Assembly: GCA_010015745.1 (NCBI GenBank)
Contig: ML978164.1
Span: forward strand, 378,445 to 442,444
Length of the DNA stretch: 64,000 bases
Reading direction: 5' to 3'
Origin: Setomelanomma holmii
Lineage: Eukaryota; Ascomycota; Dothideomycetes; Pleosporales; Phaeosphaeriaceae
The translations under genes were made by a program, and so were the position numbers. The notes under the pieces are model-generated. The model was not told the origin of the DNA. It did no database searches and saw only the letters and a program-made list of their open reading frames with translations. Shown piece by piece: positions 33,645-43,258 of the stretch; the stretch's first letter is position 1; the number at the start of each line of letters is the position of its first letter.

Positions 33645-33880
33645 GAGAGGCCATGAATTCGAAGACTTCTTCATCAAGCGCGAGCTTATGATGGGCATCT
33701 TCGAGGCTGGCTTCAAAAAGCCCTCGCCGATCCGAGAAGAAACGATTCCAGTCGCGTTGACTGGGCGCGATATTCTTGTGCGCACAAAGAACGGCACTGG
33801 AAAGACTGCCGCCTTGTAATTCCTATATACTAGATTGTACACCCAAAGATCTCGAAGACACAAGCTCTCATCCTTGGGCG
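33645..33880 (+). pseudogene. DHH1: Fragment of DEAD-box RNA helicase DHH1
   Basis: One frame reads EFEDFFIKRELMMGIFEAGF then KKPSPIREETIPVALTGRDI and VRTKNGTGKTAAL, then a TAA. This is the N-terminal Q-motif and Walker A (motif I) region of DHH1/DDX6, the P-body helicase. The Q-motif glutamine is changed to Arg (PSPIR) and the chain ends right after GTGKTAA. A shifted frame still shows traces of the next segment to about 33880. It is a truncated copy, not a gene. Confidence 0.85.
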
Positions 33881-34483
33881 GCTTTTGCTGTCACCGCTGA
33901 GGTGGTCATCGCTCAATCCGGGTGAAGATCGTAAGTCGCCTTCTCTTCTGCAAGTCATCTGCCCTGCCAAGACTCCTCAGCACTCATCAGCTGGCTTCCC
34001 ATCGGTGGCATTTGCCACCGGCAAGCAAGAAGAAGCTTGCCAAGCACGGCTTCAGAACGTCATGAAGATTGTCAGTCCCCTTGTCTTCCTCGTGCCACTG
34101 GCCCTGCTGATGACTGTTCAGTACGATTGCGCCATACGTCCCTGGCAAATTCATCAACGAGAAAGACGAAAATGACAAAGGCTTCCGCTCCCGCTACCAG
34201 GGCTATCCTCGAACTTCCTGCCGGAATTTGGGGCAAGCACAGTCCGCAACAAGCAAGTTAAGCAATCTTGAGGTCGTCGATTGACTTGCTTGTTGGCGAC
34301 GTCGTCGTCGCTTGCTTGTTGCTTGATAGTTAGTGTTTTCAGGCGGCTTGATTGAGACTTGATTGGTAGGTTGATTGATTGATAGACCTAGATCTCCCCC
34401 TTAAACTCTCCTAGTATGCTTCACTACACGGGCACAGACGGCCTGCACTACTAACTAAGCCGCGAACTAAGCCGCTGATTAAG

Positions 34484-34510
34484 CTGATTACTAAGCTGCT
34501 TAGTAATCAG
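34484..34510. repeat. 27-bp near-perfect palindrome (13-bp arms, 1-nt centre)
   Basis: CTGATTACTAAGC (34484-34496), T, GCTTAGTAATCAG (34498-34510). It follows a run of related CTAAGC(C/T)G repeats. The sequence TGTAGCTAGG comes directly after it, so a CTAG lies 5 nt downstream. Around it (34.26-34.69 kb) the motif TGACTTGCTTG and its complement CAAGCAAGTCA recur many times. Confidence 0.9.
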
Positions 34511-34692
34511 TGTAGCTAGGAGAATAGAAGACTCGTCTATATTCCTAGATCCTGACTATCTCGCAGGCAGGACAAGCAAGTCAATCAAAAATCACTACTT
34601 AGCTTGACTTGCTTGCGGTATTAGGTGAGGTCAGATTGACTTGATTGAATTGATAAGCTCAAGCAAGTCAAGCAAGCGAACCAATCTGGATT

Positions 34693-34925
34693 GCTTGTTG
34701 CGGACTGTGGGGGCAAGGAGGAGACATACAAGAAGCCTGTCGTTGCGCTTTGCAGCGAGCACATGATCCCTCTCATCAGGGTTCCGGATGGCAAGCAGCT
34801 CGGCAAGTGGGCTGGTCTCAGTAAGTTTGGCTCCGTGTCTGGCTGGAAGGCTGGCTCGATGAGGTTGAAGGACCTGTGCTGATTGTTGTAACAGACCAGA
34901 TCGATTTGGTTGATCAGGATACTGA
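34693..34925 (+). pseudogene. RPS12: Fragment of 40S ribosomal protein S12 gene with retained intron
   Basis: KEETYKKPVVALCSEHMIPL then IRVPDGKQLGKWAGL is the core of eS12. An intron-like segment with GTAAGT at its start (about 34830) and TGTAACAG at its end (about 34894) follows, then a frame with QID, where S12 has the matching residues after the intron. Keeping a spliceable intron shows that the copy came from DNA. The 5' part of the gene and the 3' end are absent. Confidence 0.8.
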
Positions 34926-35300
34926 GCACGAGTTATCCTGGCAAGGATTGGTGCGTATGCTTCTCTTCCTCGTGCGCCTGATCTTGCTGACAAGTACACA
35001 GTGTAGCTGCTTTGCCAAACCTTCCCCATCTCCGCTCGAATCGCATACTTCCCACCCACACCGTGCGACACCACCGATGGCAAGTGAACGCTCGAGCGTA
35101 CCCAACAGCGAAGAGAATGGACGAAAAGATCAGGAAGGTTGAATAGGCAGACAAGCGTGAAGCCACAATGGCGAGTATACGTACCAGGCAGGTCGTGTAG
35201 GAATATACATCTCGACTCAAAGAGAGGACGTCAGACAAGCCCAATGGCGCTGACGACTGAGACTGGCGAGGCTGGGGCCAGTTCTCTCGAGATAGTAGAT

Positions 35301-36707
35301 GGATGCGGCGGCCGCAGCGGGTTTTTGCGGACCGACGCTGCGGCTGAAGCCAACCCCACTTCCGTCAGTGTGGGTCGGCAAGAGTTTCAGGTAATCTTGC
35401 CCTGGAGCTGTTGTTGATCAACATCGGAGGAGGTGGGATTGGAGTCAGACGTAGTGCCCAACCGTTACGACGATAGCCATGCGTCGTTGCGCCAATAGTA
35501 ATGTCAGCCTATTCAGGCTAGTCTCATTGGCTAATTTCGTCTATATATTGTGCTCATTGTCCATAACTTGTAATACAACCAACACCTCTTCTTCTTCACT
35601 TGACAGCCCTGTACAGGCTTACAAGTAAAGATGGCATTGACCAGCACGACTTCTACTAAAGTCTGCCAGTGATACCCGTCAGTTGAGGATATTGGTGACC
35701 GGTTTTCTGTGACTTTGTAACATGTGCAGCAAGTCTTTCTCATAGGCAACTTCGCTGCTGGTGTCGTGGGGCGAGAGAAAGTGACATAGCCTGCTTTGGA
35801 AAGGTCCCCAGAAGGCTTTTGCTGCAAGTGGCGACGAAAACTGAAACTGCTGTTCCAGATGCCGCCTCGAAGTTGAGTTGAGGAGAAGCGACACTGCCCT
35901 TTACATACTCAATTCCGGTACCAAGCGCGTCAGCGAGCCTTGCCTTCAAGCAATGGAAAGCTCAGCGAGTAAGTGCTCATATACTTGACTTGAAAGCGCC
36001 GGCACTCGGCTTTCAAGAACCAATGATTGGATAGCACTTCCAAGCTCTGATTTGCAGAGAGAGCGATGCCTTTTCCATGTTTCCAATTCGCCTGCGAGGG
36101 GAGACACAGAGCAGCAGGAATTGACGCGTCCTGTGCAGGTCATTTCAATTGAGCAGATGCCGCGCCGCGGTCGATGGGTGGTAGGTGCTTGGTCCAACGA
36201 CATGGACGAAGGAGACCTTCCAGCACCTCTCCTTCTCACTGCAACTACCACCCACACCTTCTCAGGATACCAACACGTCTCATTGCGTAATGGCGCCTCG
36301 GTTCTAGTGCCATAGTGAACCCCGCAGGGCGCGATCTTATAGCACGACATTTTTGGTGGCTACGTCTTGAGTGTGGGCTAAGTTACTGACGCAAGCGTAT
36401 TGGCCTCTTGTCGCTAATAACACCTTACCGCAGTTTCTGCGGAGCATCTGTTTTTCACCATGGTCATTCCAAGATCTACCAAGGAATCAGAAATCTGGAA
36501 GATCAATACAGCTTGATGATCAGCACGAATTCGAAAACCTAGAGTCAAAGGAAAAAGACAATCATGACGCGATGGCAAGAACACAATCCAGGTGGTCGTG
36601 AAGGCATGAACGCAGAACATGTGGTATTGAGTTAAACTTCAACTAATCTGTCACCTACTCAAAGACCTGGCGTTCCAACAGAGAGTTACCATGCTGCTCG
36701 TATATCA
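35301..36707. other. Intergenic, no supported gene
   Basis: The block holds a 9-bp perfect stem (GCCGCAGCG/CGCTGCGGC, about 35312-35345). A minus-strand frame near 36350-35740 stays open in two pieces but shows no known domain, start or splice support. Nothing else seen. Confidence 0.35.
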
Positions 36708-37969
36708 TTATGATTCCTTCCTTGCATCTCGAATCCTTCCTCGAGTCCGTCGAAGCCCGCCGACGTCATGGTCATGGTCTGCTGCGGGCACTGCTAGGCA
36801 CCTGATTGAAAGTTAATCTCAACATATCGTAAGCTAGCAGGATAACATACCATACTGCTCTGTGAGCAGCTGAATAGTCTTGTCGACAAGACCTACAGGA
36901 TAGCCGAAGGTCATCGACGCCTCCAGGCAACCTTGCATTCAACGCGTACTTGTTGAAGATCGACCCGGTGCGGAGAACACCACGAGCGCCGCCTGGTTCA
37001 TGGGTAGATTGGTCAGCGCCGATAATCTCGACGGTTCGAGTGAAGTCGAGAACGTAGCTCGTGCTCTCAGCATCGTACCTCACGCGGGAAGACATCAGCA
37101 CTGCCTTGACAGTGCGCATGACGTCGCGCAGGGAGGCGGTCTTGAGGACGGGAGCGACAGATCCCTTGAGGCCTACAGGGTGTAGTTTTGTGGCATTATC
37201 AACGACCGCGTCAGTATCGTCAGCATCGCGCCACTCGATATTATCGTCAGCAGTTAAATCGAGCACAGCGACTCTTTGAAGAACGCTGCCTTCGCTGACA
37301 TCCTCGGACCCCTGCTCGTCATCTTCTAGAGATCTCTTGATACTTCGACCGGATATACCGTGTGCTAGGGTGTCCGTCCGCTGAGCAGTGCCTCAGGTCT
37401 CTGTATCGTCTATGCCGTCGATGCTGCGGTCTGCGGTGGTGGGCATGGGTGTGGTCGAAGGCTTGGCGAAGTCGGACTCCACCTCATGGGCCGAGTGATC
37501 GACCTTCTGGTTAAGTTCGGCACTCGGGCTCGACTCTGCTGCCTCGGCCTCGATGGTGATGTCGCGGAGCGCCTTGAGCACCAAGTCGGCCTCCACGACC
37601 TTCTTGAAGACCTGTTCATTCTCTGGTTTGAGCAACATCTCCATGGTATTGTACATGATCTCTTCGCGTCGGGCCTCACGAATGGCATCTTGGAGCGGAG
37701 GAAAGTCAGGGGTGTCGGTGGTCTCGTCATTGCTATCGCCCTTTACAGCGCCAGTGGACAAAATTGCCTCAGACGAGGCGTCGGAGCGATCGTCACGAGT
37801 GGCTCCTACATCGCTATTGTCGTCCTCGCGAACAAGATCACGGCTAGTGAGCCACTTCTCCTTTGAAAAGAAATCAGTTACAGCGACGGCAAGCAAGCGC
37901 AAAGTCTCATACCTTCTCCCGTCAGAGATTAGCTGCCGCAACTTTCTGCGGGTTCGCTTGGCGAGCCAT
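36708..37969 (-). pseudogene. Three-exon gene of unknown family, broken by two TGA codons
   Basis: A coherent model has exons 37969-37913, 37860-36851 and 36801-36708 with introns of 52 and 49 nt and a total of 387 codons, all junctions in phase. A TATATAAA box sits at 38113-38106, 137 bp upstream of the ATG. The frame is interrupted by TGA at codon 16 (37924-37922) and again at 37395-37393, each explicable by one C-to-T change from CGA. Outside these the frame is open for over 1 kb. The product would be acidic and helical, with EARREEIMYNTMEMLLKPEN and VRYDAESTSYVLDFTRTVEI. No domain is recognised. It could also be a working gene if the sequence has errors at both sites. Confidence 0.6.
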
Positions 37970-38731
37970 TGTTTAAAGTACAGCGTGTTGGAAGGATTTG
38001 TAGTGGCGTATCTTTGGGCTAAGAAGTAATCAAATCCGGGTTGAGGAGGCGTAAGTTGAATCGAAGGAAAGCGGTAGTGGGTGATAGAATGGTGGGGCGG
38101 TGTTGTTTATATATGCGGCTGGTGTGAGCGGATTCGGCCGCGTAAAAGCAAGCGGCACGAAAGTCTCAGTGACTCTGAGTGCCGCATACAGGGGTACGGG
38201 ATCTCCCGCGATGGGAATCATTGGCAGCGACTGAGTTCCTCGAGCGCTTAGGTCGACAAATTCTCAGGGCGCTCTTATGGTGGGTATGAGTTCGAGGTTT
38301 GCTCACAAATTGCGAGCGTCAGTTCACACCAAACTCAAACCTTGATCGCCGAATAGGTGTCGGTACCACAACTGCCCACGAGCAGCAATGTAAGGAGTCC
38401 TTGGGTAGATGAAGGAGATTGCTGAAATGCCTGTACACGCCTCTGTGCCGTCTATATGCCCTGACATAGATCTTTTCGCGAGAGGAAATGGAGCCTGGGG
38501 TGAGCCATCAGCCGCCTCCATTTCTGTCTCTGTTCCTATGATGTCATCGTGAATGCTTGCCTGGCCTTTCGCGCGCTGGTTTGCTATATGTACTGCACAA
38601 CCCACAGCAATATCACTCTCTCAACAGCTCGAGTCCACTACCCAAATTCCGATTCCACCAAGTCTACTTACGCTGGGCCTTTCTCCTCAACGATCAAACA
38701 CTTCCATTTTGACATCTCAGCATTCATCAAG

Positions 38732-39103
38732 ATGTCGGTCAATCCCTCTCCTCCGGCCGCCACCACCGTTGATGCGGAAGTCATCAAGCTTATCGTTGGG
38801 CACCTGATGAACCCTGACTGGGTCGAGATCAACGACGACGGCAAGACAGTCACCTGTGACATCGCCAAAGGAGTCAGCTTCATCGGTCGCGAACACTTTG
38901 AGGTCTCTGGCACTTGCGGCGTCCGTGGCTGCAAGTCAGATGGCCGCCTCATCCTCAAGCTCTCCGACAACCCGATGCGCAAGCTACTCGATGAGCAGGA
39001 GGAGGCGGGCAACTTGAGCATCGAGGTCCTCTATTGGCTCAAGGATGGTGAGGACACAATCGTGCTTTCGCTTCTAGACGTGTTCTACGTTTCCAAGAAG
39101 TGA
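38732..39103 (+). CDS. Small protein of unknown family, paralogue A
   Basis: A single exon of 123 codons from the ATG at 38732; the frame is open further upstream, but that part looks like leader. The domain reads VIKLIVGHLMNPDWVEINDD, GKTVTCDIAKGVSFIGREHFE, RLILKLSDNPMRKLLDEQEE and LSIEVLYWLKDGED. It matches, segment by segment, the protein encoded at 39911-40469, so the two are diverged tandem paralogues. No known domain, signal peptide or membrane segment. The TCGGTCAATCCC context after the ATG and the short leader fit a normal start. Confidence 0.75.
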   Translation: MSVNPSPPAATTVDAEVIKLIVGHLMNPDWVEINDDGKTVTCDIAKGVSFIGREHFEVSGTCGVRGCKSDGRLILKLSDNPMRKLLDEQEEAGNLSIEVLYWLKDGEDTIVLSLLDVFYVSKK

Positions 39104-39778
39104 GCAACTCATGGTCGCTGCGAGCGAGCGTAAGTACCATAATCATGATCCCACCACGTAATTACTGACAAGCTGCCAGCCGCAAAGACTCGGAGGGTTT
39201 GATAGTTTGAGGCACATGGAATCATGAACAATTAGAGGAGGACACTTGGGTGGTACAAGGCGGACGTAGCGATGGAAGGAAATTTCCGGCTGCAATGAGA
39301 ACGTCTCTGGTCGGCATTGATACTTGCTAGACAAAGTCAGAATAACATTAACCCCTCCTTCATTTCTTCATGAATCTCACAGAGGTCATCGATGCTCGAC
39401 AGAAGCAAACGTTAAACGTCTAGCACAACAAACAATACTTGCGGATGAGTCACGAGAGTTCAATGGAAGTGGTCAGATATGAGAGCACAGAGCAGAGATG
39501 AAGGAAGCAGAAGGTTGTTGTATTGAGAGAGCTACAGAGAGCGATTATATACACAACCACGATGAGTAAGCGAGTGACAAAGAGTCACGTGAGAGATGCA
39601 GTTCACATGTACCTTGTGAACTGAGGTGCCAGGCTGACAGAAGTTTTGATTCTACACGCGCATTACACGGAAGCTTTCACGCATAGTGGCAAATCTCCGC
39701 CAACAAACAGTTTGGTAACTAACCCTTGATTTCTCGCGGTTACTAGAGATGAGGTTTTTTCTCCGATTTACGAGTAGG

Positions 39779-39786
39779 TATATAAA
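39779..39786 (+). promoter_or_regulatory. TATA box of paralogue B
   Basis: TATATAAA 125 bp upstream of the ATG at 39911, followed by a CT-rich leader (CCTCCTTTGCCCC). Confidence 0.6.
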
Positions 39787-39910
39787 CCCTCCTTTGCCCC
39801 GAGAACTTTCCTCTGCAGATCCCGACACCTGAACTTCCTACACATCGACTTCCAGTACCACGCTCCCCTCTTCACTTCCTACCCTATATACTCATTCTTC
39901 CACTCTCGAG

Positions 39911-40469
39911 ATGGCTTCTCAGCCTACCTTCAATGTTCAAGGCAATTCGCCTGCTTCGTCGGCTCCAGCTCCCGCCGCTGGTGCTTCCGCTGTAAGTTGC
40001 GACTCTTCTTTGGTTATACTATGGGAACCAGTATACTAACTCTTCGAAGGTCCAGAACCAAGCTGCCTCCAACGAGCCAGCCGACCACTCTTTCGACCGC
40101 GGCTTGTACGCGCCGAACATTGCCGGCGGCCTCGAGCCTGATCGCTCGATCGACTACATCATCAACCGTCTCATGCATCCACCTTGGAGCATGTACAGCA
40201 CCGACGGCCAGACGGTAACTCTACCGATCGCCTGGGCGGTAGGCATCATCGAGCGCGAGCATTTCGAAGAGTCTCGTGTCATCGCCAACCACCGCTTGGT
40301 GCTCCGCGGCGACACTCCCATGCGCGCCCAGCTCCAAGCTGAGTTTGACGCTGGCCGCTTGAGCGGTATGATTCTCTCCTGGCTGCAGCATGGCGAGGGC
40401 ATCGTCACTGTGCCGCCCAGCCAGTTCGAGCAGATCCCACATGCTCAGGGCGCACAGCAGCCCACTTAA
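39911..40469 (+). CDS. Small protein of unknown family, paralogue B
   Basis: Two exons, 39911-39991 and 40050-40469, with a 58-nt intron, give 166 aa. The first 45 residues are low-complexity (Ala/Pro/Ser-rich). The domain then reads SIDYIINRLMHPPWSMYSTD, GQTVTLPIAWAVGIIEREHFE, RLVLRGDTPMRAQLQAEFDA and LSGMILSWLQHGEG. It shares with paralogue A the pattern I-x3-I-x2-L-M-x-P-x-W, D-G-x-T-V-T-x2-I-A, R-E-H-F-E, P-M-R-x2-L and L-S-x4-W-L-x2-G-E. Function unknown. The shared IA...REHFE core suggests an ordered fold kept by selection. Confidence 0.8.
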
Positions 40470-41442
40470 GATTTCTTGGGTCTTCGGGAAAGGTTTGTTC
40501 CTCCTTCACTGATAGCAATTGGAAGTCTAACATAATATTAGATGCGAGGCTTTGTTAGCGCGAGCATAAACCGAGAGAGCAAGGAGTTCACGGCACCTTC
40601 GGTGTAGCCGTATACGTAGAATGGAGGTAGCGAGGAGCATGGGTCCAAATGCAACGGACAGAAGTGAAACTCTCTGGCGGGACCATAGAGAATACAACTT
40701 CCTATACCCGACTACACTTTGAACTGCATACCTGATGAAGATTGGCTAGAATTGCAAAGAAGGCTGAGAACACTGACGGCGCGACGCTGACCGATGTCAC
40801 GAAGAGGGACAATGAAGTGGTCATGCTCAATTAGTGCGCCGAGTCTAGCAGTCGAACTCGACCTATGGTGCAGAAGAGCACTCCTTTCGAGGTGATCTTG
40901 GTGTTAGTCAGCGTCGTGCAACCTGCCGACACGTCTCCGCTAAGTGCACACTGCGTTTAAGTTCTCTCGCCGTTGCTATATGACTCTTCAGAATTACAGT
41001 TCTTCTGTTAAATCAATCGAAGACCACAAGTTGGCAAAGTGGGCTCTCCACTAAATTCAAACTAAGTCGGTAAGTTCAAATTTTCTTTCAAGTGTCGTAT
41101 GTGCTGCTGCTTTCTTTTTTGCCGACATTTTGTCCTCACATGATGAACTCACTGGGCATCGCTCAAGGTCCATAGTTCGAATCTCGCTTCAATCTCTAGC
41201 CGAACAATCTTGCTTCCCTTTTGCACACGTCCATGTGCTAGTGTCGTTGACTGCGGGAGCGACAGGGGTCAGCTGCACTACACGCGTTTGCATGGTCAGT
41301 CTGCCGCCGCAAAACCGCCAAAGTATGCGCTACTTCACTTCTTTTGACACCTTCGTTGCTTTCTACTTTCAACCACCAGCTCGACCTCGATCGAGTCTTG
41401 CAGCTACACCATCAACATCATTTGCGCACCTGATCGATCGCA
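40470..41442. other. Intergenic, no supported gene
   Basis: About 1 kb. A sequence at 41170-41190 resembles a T-loop (GTTCGAATC) but no tRNA stems form around it. Nothing else is seen. Confidence 0.4.
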
Positions 41443-42012
41443 ATGAATCCCAACAACGCCAACAGCAACGCCAACAACGCCCGCGGCGGCTTCAATAACA
41501 TCGCTGGTCACGATTAAGGCGCTTTATCTCGATATGGCGCATACGGTCCGCCTGCGTCTGGATGCCTTCCATGGGGCTACCTCCATGGCACTGTTCCGCC
41601 TCCTCACCATCAAGGCATTTTGCCGACCCACCAGGCCTTTCCCCTCGCTGCTCCGCACCTAGTGCATCACCCCCAGTACAATGGCTGCGCGATGTCCGTT
41701 CCACAGCCCGCCCGCTTTCCTCATCACGTGCCTGGCCCCGCACCGCCTTCACCGTTAAGCCAGGTTTCCTCCGCCAAGCCATTCACGTTCAATTCTGAAG
41801 ACAAGGCGTTTGAGCCACAGCCAGAGGGCGAGAAGAAGAAGAAGAAGCGCAAGAAGACAGGGTACAGGACGCAGCGGCCTTCCAAGTCTCTGGTCGCAAA
41901 CCGCTGCGCAAATATCGGTTGTCCAACGTTCTGGAATCATCCTACGCATTTGTGTGCGAAAAGGATTGGACTGGCGGTATGGAATGACTGGGGTAACAGA
42001 GGCCAACAGTAA
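41443..42012 (+). pseudogene. Pro/Asn-rich protein with one in-frame stop
   Basis: The ATG at 41443 begins an Asn-rich stretch (NPNNANSNANNARGGFNN). TAA follows at 41515-41517, after which the same frame stays open to a stop at 42010-42012. The continued part is Pro/His-rich (HHQGILPTHQAFPL), then Lys-rich (KKKKKRKKTGYRTQRPSKSL), and ends in an ordered segment with NRCANIGCPTFWNHPTHLC that could bind zinc. A single CAA-to-TAA change would explain the break. Alternatively, translation begins after the stop or an intron removes it; I see no donor site just before it. No family recognised. Confidence 0.5.
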
Positions 42013-42451
42013 GGTGGCGCGGACGTGAGACATGAGAACACTCATCCGACTCTGGTGGCTGCTTTTGCGCACACTCCATGCTTAGCATCCTCAGGGTTGT
42101 CGAGCAAGGCCAGGATACTAGCAGTGAGTAGTCTACACATGCGGGTATCTCCATGGAGCGTCTCAACGAGTGCGAGGAAGAGAGGACTAGATATGGAGAT
42201 ACCGAGGCGAGATGCTGGATGGCCTATGAGGTAGAGATTAAAGCATGCGTTCGACCGCGAAGTGTCCCTGGCTGCTGTGAAGTTGACCGTATGTGCGTCG
42301 CTCTCCTAATTCTGATTGTATTCAAGGACTCGGGGATGTCGACGATTGTTCTCGATGACTGTAGTGACGAGCCAGGCCCCGCTGTGACTGTCAGCATTCA
42401 TGTCCCAAATTCACAGACCATTACACGTTTGCACCTGCCGAGTGCCCACAG

Positions 42452-42458
42452 TATAAAA
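42452..42458 (+). promoter_or_regulatory. TATA box of secreted gene at 42616
   Basis: TATAAAA in the context CACAGTATAAAA, 164 bp upstream of the ATG. The neighbouring gene at 43259 has ACAGTATAAAG at 43107-43117, 148 bp upstream, so the core promoter seems duplicated along with the gene. Confidence 0.65.
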
Positions 42459-42615
42459 CATCCACTGCCGATCTCCTTCCTCATCAGAACAACCAGCGCA
42501 TACTCGACTACTACACCTGCGAACATAATCCTCCAGAGACACATAATCAACACACACAAATCCATCGAGAACATAATCACTGACTCACCTTCCAAACCCA
42601 AGCAACATCACCGCC

Positions 42616-42940
42616 ATGCACTTCGGCATCATCGTCCTAACAACCCTCCTCGGTCTCACCACCGCCGCCCCAGCAATTCCGATGACACTCGAGACCCGGG
42701 AAGAATGCACTTACAGGTCCTCGTACTGCCACCCTGATTGCACCGAGCTCGGACGCATCCTCGATAGGTGCCTTACCTGTCTTGCCAACTGTGGATCTGG
42801 CTACAAGAACGAGCACAAGCAGGCAGCATACGTGAGTAGTCGCATAGCCAAACCCATTCCCTGCGCAAGCTGGCTAACAAGTATTGTAGAAAAGTTGCTG
42901 CAAGGAGCACGGAAAGGATGCTTTCCCACCGCAGGGCTGA
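42616..42940 (+). CDS. Small secreted cysteine-rich protein, single-domain (candidate effector)
   Basis: Two exons, 42616-42831 and 42890-42940, with a 58-nt intron, give 88 aa. Residues 1-18 or so form a signal peptide (MHFGIIVLTTLLGLTTAAPA). Eight cysteines follow: REECTYRSSYCHPDC, DRC, TC, NC and, after the splice, SCC. The intron lies in phase 0 right after Tyr (AAY|KSCC). The same arrangement occurs twice in the next gene. No known domain. The size and cysteine content are those of effector candidates. Both splice ends are canonical and exon 2 gives a short tail (HGKDAFPPQG) with a stop. Confidence 0.8.
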
Positions 42941-43110
42941 GTATGGGAAGCATGAGTGATGTGTGGGGATGGCGTAATGGGTGTTTGAATAAATGGAAGT
43001 GAATGACTTTGACTCTGACTTTGAACCTTCTCGTCTTCAGTGAGAATCGAGTCATTTCGAGAAGAGCACTTAATACTCAACGCGAAACGTGTGGTTGCCG
43101 CCACAAACAG

Positions 43111-43117
43111 TATAAAG
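43111..43117 (+). promoter_or_regulatory. TATA box of secreted gene at 43259
   Basis: TATAAAG in the context ACAGTATAAAG, 148 bp upstream of the ATG at 43259. Confidence 0.6.
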
Positions 43118-43258
43118 TTCCCACTACTGACAGTCGTGCTCTTCAGAAAATTTACCGCACACTTATCGACGACACAGAAGAACAGCCCTGCAGAACTATA
43201 CCTTTGGCACACGCAGGTGTATCGTATACATAGCCACTCGCGCATACCTCTGATTCTC

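Larger units (their letters stand above)
28341..35300. other. Mosaic of decayed fragments of conserved genes (possible gene-capturing element)
   Basis: No intact gene lies in this 7 kb. From about 31.2 to 34.9 kb, recognisable pieces of at least six unrelated housekeeping genes follow one another on the + strand, each truncated and carrying stops or frameshifts: UBC13, an exonuclease-domain protein, GSK3, a Mei2-type RRM, DHH1 and ribosomal protein S12. Further partly readable pieces (for example near 30.5, 30.9, 31.1, 32.35 and 32.6 kb) could not be named. The S12 piece still contains an intron, which points to copying of DNA rather than mRNA. Local duplications and palindromes are listed separately. 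Helitron-like or other gene-capturing transposons make such patchworks; no transposase or Rep/helicase is visible, and the ends were not found. Confidence 0.6.

Noticed and set aside
34484..34520. Definite Helitron 3' end (hairpin plus CTAG)
   Set aside because: The base after CTAG is G, the spacing is short, and a captured-type piece lies beyond it; kept only as a possibility in the findings.
41130..41190. tRNA-like GTTCGAATC near an intergenic region
   Set aside because: The five bases on either side of the loop do not pair and no D-arm or anticodon arm can be drawn.
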